Below, in pieces: positions 60,693-64,000 of a DNA stretch of 64,000 bases. How positions within the stretch are numbered: position 1 is the stretch's first letter; each line of letters starts with the position of its first letter. The DNA is taken from positions 1 to 64,000 of the forward strand of contig NZ_BAAAUT010000043.1 in NCBI RefSeq assembly GCF_039534085.1, given 5' to 3'. Below the pieces are notes generated by a model, which was given only the letters and a program-made list of their open reading frames with translations, was not told the DNA's origin and did no database searches. The DNA comes from Planomonospora_B alba (lineage in GTDB: Bacteria > Actinomycetota > Actinomycetes > Streptosporangiales > Streptosporangiaceae). A program made the position numbers and the translations under genes.

Positions 60693-60995
60693 ATGTTCAT
60701 CCTCGAACTCACCTACACCGCCCCCGTCGAGCGTGTCGACGCCCTCCTGGCGGATCACGTCGCGTGGCTGGACGAGCAGTACGAGGCCGGGGTCTTCATC
60801 GCCTCCGGCCGCAAGGTCCCGCGCGACGGCGGAGTGATCGTCGCCGTCGGCGAGGACCGCGCGGCCGTCGAGGCCCTCGTGGCGACCGACCCCTTCAGCG
60901 TCGAGAAGGTGGCCGACTACCGGATCACCGAGTTCCTCGCCACCAGGACGGCCCCGCCCCTGTCCTCCTACCGTCAGCAGCCCCCGCCGGCCTGA
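60693..60995 (+). CDS. YciI-like domain protein
   Basis: The 100-residue protein is a single YciI-like (dimeric alpha-beta barrel) domain. FILELTYTAPVERVDALLADHVAWLDEQ contains the conserved His of the putative active site, and GGVIVAVGEDRAAVEALVATDPFS fits the second half (both cited in part). YCII proteins may act as small hydrolases or lyases, but most have no assigned reaction. Its own leaderless promoter separates it from pgl. Confidence 0.88.
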   Translation: MFILELTYTAPVERVDALLADHVAWLDEQYEAGVFIASGRKVPRDGGVIVAVGEDRAAVEALVATDPFSVEKVADYRITEFLATRTAPPLSSYRQQPPPA

Positions 60996-61191
60996 CCGGA
61001 TCGGGACGCACGCCGACCGCCGCAAGCCGGCCGGACGCCCGGTGCCGGTGATCCCGCCACGGACGCCGAGCCGCCGGGGTACGCCGCTCTGCCCGGGGCC
61101 TCGTCGCCGCGGGAGGAGGGGGAGCGACCGCCTCCCGCCCCTCCCCTCCTGTCTAGGATGCCGGGGCGTACAGGACGCCACGGAGGTGCGG

Positions 61192-61671
61192 GTGGGCGTG
61201 GACGGGACCGAGACGGCGGGGCGGGTGCCGCAGGACGCCGAGGGGCGGGCCCCGGCGGAGGGCCGGGCGCTGTTCGTCTACGGGACGCTGATGTTCCCCG
61301 AGGTGCTGCGGGCGCTGCTCGGGCGGGTGCCGGACAGCGCTCCGGCGGAGGTCGCGGGGTGGCGGGCCGCCCGCCTGCCGGGCCGGGTCTATCCCGTGCT
61401 CGTGCCCGCGCCGGAGGGGACCGCCCGCGGCCTGCTGATCACGGGCCTGACCGCGGCGGAGTGGCGCGTCCTGGACGAGTACGAGGGCCCGATGTACGAG
61501 CTGCGGCCCGTCGAGCTGACGGACGCGCGGCGGGGGTGGGCCTACGTCAGCGCCGATCCCGCGGCGGCGTCCGCCGAGGACTGGGACGCCGGCCGCTTCG
61601 TGGCCGAGCACCTGGACGCCTATCTGGGCGAGTGCGCCGGGTGGCGGGCGGAGGACGGGCCGGCCCCGTGA
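61192..61671 (+). CDS. Gamma-glutamylcyclotransferase-like protein (AIG2/GGACT fold)
   Basis: The 159-residue protein has the GGCT entry motif LFVYGTLMFPEVL and the likely catalytic Glu in VLDEYEGPMYELRPVEL. A Gly/Glu-rich N terminus precedes it. Members cyclise gamma-glutamyl amines or are of unknown role. I chose GTG 61192, five bases after GGAGG; GTG 61198 is also possible. A TAGGAT -10 (61154-61159) predicts a 26-base leader. It converges on adenosine deaminase with a six-base gap. Confidence 0.87.
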   Translation: MGVDGTETAGRVPQDAEGRAPAEGRALFVYGTLMFPEVLRALLGRVPDSAPAEVAGWRAARLPGRVYPVLVPAPEGTARGLLITGLTAAEWRVLDEYEGPMYELRPVELTDARRGWAYVSADPAAASAEDWDAGRFVAEHLDAYLGECAGWRAEDGPAP

Positions 61672-61677
61672 CGGGGC

Positions 61678-62691
61678 TCAGAGCAGCGCGTCGATCTCGG
61701 CGAGGAGGTCCCGCTTGGCACCGTCGTCGAGGTAGGAGGCGGTGACGGCGTTGCGGGCGAGGCCGGCGAGGGCCTTCTCGTCGAGGCCGAAGACGTCGGC
61801 GGCGACGCGGTACTCGTTGGTCAGCGTGGTGGCGAACATGGGCGGGTCGTCGCTGCCCAGCGTGACGGTCAGGCCCTCGGCCAGCAGGCGCGGGAGCGGG
61901 TGGTCCTCGATCCGGGCGACCTGGCCGGTGCGGACGTTGGAGACGGGGCAGACGTCCAGGGGGATCGCCTCCTCGCGCAGGCGGGCGACGAGGCGGGGGT
62001 CGTCCAGGCAGGAGATGCCGTGGCCGATCCGCTCGGCGCCGAGGTGGTCGACGACCTCCCAGATCGTCTCGGGGCCGGTCATCTCCCCGGCGTGCGGGAC
62101 GCTGTGCAGGCCGGCGGCCCGGGCGGCGCGGAAGGCGTCCCGGAAGGCGTCGCGGTGGTGGACGCGCTCCTGCTCGATCCCGGCCAGGCCGAAGGCCACC
62201 AGCGCCTGCGGGGGCTCTTCGAGGGCGTGCTCCAGGGTGATCCGGGCGGCCTCGGCGCCGAACTCGCCGGGGATGTCGAAGATGTAGCCGATCCGGACGC
62301 CGTGCTCGTCGAGGGCGCGGCGGGCGGCGAGGTCCAGCGCCTCGGTGACGGCCCTGCGCGGCATGCCCACCATGTGGTGGGCGTACGGCGTGACGGTCAC
62401 CTCGGCGTAGCGGCCGTTCTGCCCGGCGAGGTCGCGGGCCAGGCCCGTCACCAGGGTGGCGACGTCCTCGGGCTCGCGGACCAGCGCGTTGACGGCCCGG
62501 TAGACCCGGGCGAAGTCGAGGAAGTCCCGGAAGACGTAGAAGGCGCGCAGCTCCTCCTCGGTGGCCGGCACGGGCCCGCCGGGATGGCGGCGGGCCAGCT
62601 CCAGGACCGTCGGCACGGAGGCGGAGCCGACGAGGTGGACGTGGAGCTCGGCCTTGGGCAGCGCGTCGATGAAGTCGTGGATCTTCTCCAT
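61678..62691 (-). CDS. add: Adenosine deaminase
   Basis: The 337-residue enzyme turns adenosine into inosine for purine salvage. The zinc ligands lie in ELHVHL (His17, His19), then PHAGE with the catalytic Glu, RIGHG, and the SDDPPMF Asp pair. ATG 62691 lies six bases after a TAGGGT hexamer (62703-62698), so a leaderless transcript is likely. Members of this subgroup can also deaminate other purine-like substrates. Confidence 0.93.
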   Translation of the reverse strand: MEKIHDFIDALPKAELHVHLVGSASVPTVLELARRHPGGPVPATEEELRAFYVFRDFLDFARVYRAVNALVREPEDVATLVTGLARDLAGQNGRYAEVTVTPYAHHMVGMPRRAVTEALDLAARRALDEHGVRIGYIFDIPGEFGAEAARITLEHALEEPPQALVAFGLAGIEQERVHHRDAFRDAFRAARAAGLHSVPHAGEMTGPETIWEVVDHLGAERIGHGISCLDDPRLVARLREEAIPLDVCPVSNVRTGQVARIEDHPLPRLLAEGLTVTLGSDDPPMFATTLTNEYRVAADVFGLDEKALAGLARNAVTASYLDDGAKRDLLAEIDALL

Positions 62692-62972
62692 GCCGCGACC
62701 CTACGCAGGCCGTACCGGGCCGGGACAGAGAGATCGGCATAATCTGACAGGAAAATGTGAGATTCAGCTTCCCGGTCGTGCCGTGGGGTGCTTCGAGGCG
62801 TATCCGCCGGGTTCTCCCCGGGCCGTGGCCGCCGGGGCGGACGCCGCCGCCCCGGCGCGCCCGGGGAGGCGGCGGGCGGGAGCCGCCGTCCGCCGGGCAC
62901 GCCGGACAGGGGTGATCCCCTGGTCCGAGGGGCCCTGAGCCCCCCTCGGACCAGGGGATCGATGTGACGGGT
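62692..62972. other. Intergenic region between add and the ACT-GNAT gene
   Basis: It holds the add promoter at its left end (62698-62703) and a 19-bp hairpin at 62914-62960. The middle is GC-rich, with no gene seen. Confidence 0.5.
62914..62960 (-). terminator. 19-bp perfect hairpin terminator
   Basis: Bases 62914-62932 pair perfectly with 62942-62960 around nine bases, 13 bases past the ACT-GNAT stop on the minus strand. Confidence 0.85.
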
Positions 62973-64000
62973 TCAGCTCGGGGACGCCGTCGCCATCACG
63001 CCTACCGCCAGCCTGGCCTCCACCACGCCGGGGTCGTCGGTGTAGCCCAGGGTCGCCCCGAGCGAGACCATGAGCCTGCGCATGCGCGCGTTGTCGGAGA
63101 GCAGGACCGCCTTCACCTCCGCGAAGCCCAGGTCGCGGGCCTCGGCGACGAGCATCCTGGCCAGGGCGGTGCCCAGCCCCCTGCCCTGCCAGCGGTCCTC
63201 GACCAGGAAGGCCAGCTCGGCGATCCCGGGGTCGGGGGTGAACATCAAGGTGGCCAGCGCGACCACCTGCCCGTCGCGGCCGGCGACGACGGAGTGGCCC
63301 CGGCCGCGGTCGCAGAGCCGGTCGAAGACGCTCTCCGGCAGCGCGGGCATCGCGGTGAAGTAGCGGAAGCGGCGGCTCTCCGGCGAGCAGCGCTCGTGCA
63401 GGTCGCGCACGGCCTCGCGGTAGCCCGAGGTGAGCGGCCTGACCTCGGTCTCGGTGCCGTCGGAGAGTTTGACGACCCGTTCGGCGGAGGCGGGCGCCTC
63501 GGCGGGGGGCTGCGCCAGCCGGACGAACGCGGCGGCCCGGGCGGCCTCGGTCAGCGTGAAGGCCAGCTCGGCGCGGCGCAGCCGGATCGCCCGGCGCGCG
63601 GCCACCGGCACGGTGAGCAGCGTCGGGTCGGGCAGGTCGCTCATCTCGGCGCCGTAGACCCAGCGGGCGTCGTCGGCGCGGAGCAGCTCCTTCAGCAGCT
63701 CGGGCAGGCGCCAGGGGGCGGTGCGCACCCGGGAGGCGAGCAGGAGCACGCGGGTGGGCTCGTCGGTCAGCTCGTGGGCGGTGGCGGGGACGACCTGGAC
63801 CCGGCGGCCGCCGGCCGCCTCCAGCGCTCCGCGCACGGCCTCCGGGGAGGCGGGGATCTCCGCGACGAACTCGTCCACCGTGCCGTCGGCGTCCGGGTGG
63901 ACGCTGAGCCCCAGGATGTTGCCGCCCTTCTCCGCGAGGGCGGCGGCCAGCGACGCCAGCCGTCCCGGTCGCTCGTCCACCGTCGTCCGTATCCGCAGGA
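62973..64000 (-). CDS. GNAT acetyltransferase with N-terminal ACT domain, 5' end outside the window
   Basis: At least 342 residues are visible; the frame is open to base 64000 and the ACT fold is already under way there (LRIRTTVDERPGRLASLAAAL, in part), so the true start is beyond the edge. The ACT-like half (to about residue 75) senses small ligands, usually amino acids. The C-terminal half (about 170-320) is a GNAT fold with the acetyl-CoA loop EDRWQGRGLGTAL. Amino-acid-regulated lysine acetyltransferases with ACT-GNAT fusion are known in actinomycetes, which is the likely role. GTG 63980 is an unlikely internal start. Confidence 0.85.
   Translation of the reverse strand, partial: LRIRTTVDERPGRLASLAAALAEKGGNILGLSVHPDADGTVDEFVAEIPASPEAVRGALEAAGGRRVQVVPATAHELTDEPTRVLLLASRVRTAPWRLPELLKELLRADDARWVYGAEMSDLPDPTLLTVPVAARRAIRLRRAELAFTLTEAARAAAFVRLAQPPAEAPASAERVVKLSDGTETEVRPLTSGYREAVRDLHERCSPESRRFRYFTAMPALPESVFDRLCDRGRGHSVVAGRDGQVVALATLMFTPDPGIAELAFLVEDRWQGRGLGTALARMLVAEARDLGFAEVKAVLLSDNARMRRLMVSLGATLGYTDDPGVVEARLAVGVMATASPS

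Overview
The window comes from a very GC-rich chromosome with the gene content of a filamentous actinomycete. Third codon positions are almost always G or C, GTG and TTG starts are common, and the pgi-zwf-opcA-pgl order, the sufR-B-D-(Rieske)-C-S-U-T operon and a small conserved HTH gene all point to Actinomycetota. An exact 14-bp operator of the CelR/CebR type makes me lean to Streptosporangiales, but this is an inference. No rRNA, tRNA, CRISPR array, prophage or insertion sequence was seen. The first 61 bases are a C/G homopolymer tract, probably an assembly artefact, and a 100-N scaffold gap lies at 34710-34809.

Region 1 (106-8893) is the most unusual. It holds a membrane-anchored protein with a GrpE-like domain, an ECF sigma factor, a small acidic protein, two overlapping dynamin-like GTPases related to the IniC/IniA type, and, convergent with them, a large Hsp70-like ATPase that lacks a normal substrate-binding domain. 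I read it as one chaperone/membrane-remodelling system.

Region 2 (9109-25687) is mixed housekeeping and accessory genes: a DUF1444-like protein, LD-carboxypeptidase, sulfotransferase, ABC exporter, enoyl-CoA hydratase, small HTH protein, ABC-F ATPase, acVLRF1 peptidyl-tRNA hydrolase, a degenerate EAL/CBS protein, a DUF1772/AraC pair, a KamA-like radical SAM enzyme with a structured leader, a MarR regulator, an iron-box-controlled siderophore-interacting protein, and hisE-hisG.

Region 3 (25820-34066) is a six-gene oligosaccharide operon read leftwards: a lipoprotein binding protein, two permeases, two ATPases and a GH2 beta-mannosidase, behind the CelR/CebR-type operator. A DEAD-box RNA helicase with an RGG-like tail, interrupted by the N gap, follows.

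Region 4 (36860-43493) is the full SUF iron-sulfur assembly operon with its repressor SufR and a perfect SufR-type operator. Region 5 (43569-52018) carries a Bcr/CflA exporter, an ABC-2 export pair, an EamA transporter, haem A synthase, a DUF218 protein, a PrsW protease and haem O synthase.

Region 6 (52329-60555) is the pentose-phosphate cluster tkt-tal-pgi-zwf-opcA-pgl. Regions 4 to 6 keep the gene order of the Mycobacterium tuberculosis Rv1445c-Rv1466 block, linking Fe-S assembly, haem-copper oxidase maturation and NADPH supply. The window ends with a YciI-like protein, a gamma-glutamylcyclotransferase-like protein, adenosine deaminase, and an ACT-GNAT acetyltransferase cut by the window edge.

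Several genes show a TANNNT -10 hexamer 6-7 nt before the start codon, so leaderless transcripts look common here. Many gene ends carry long, nearly perfect GC hairpins without U-tracts.
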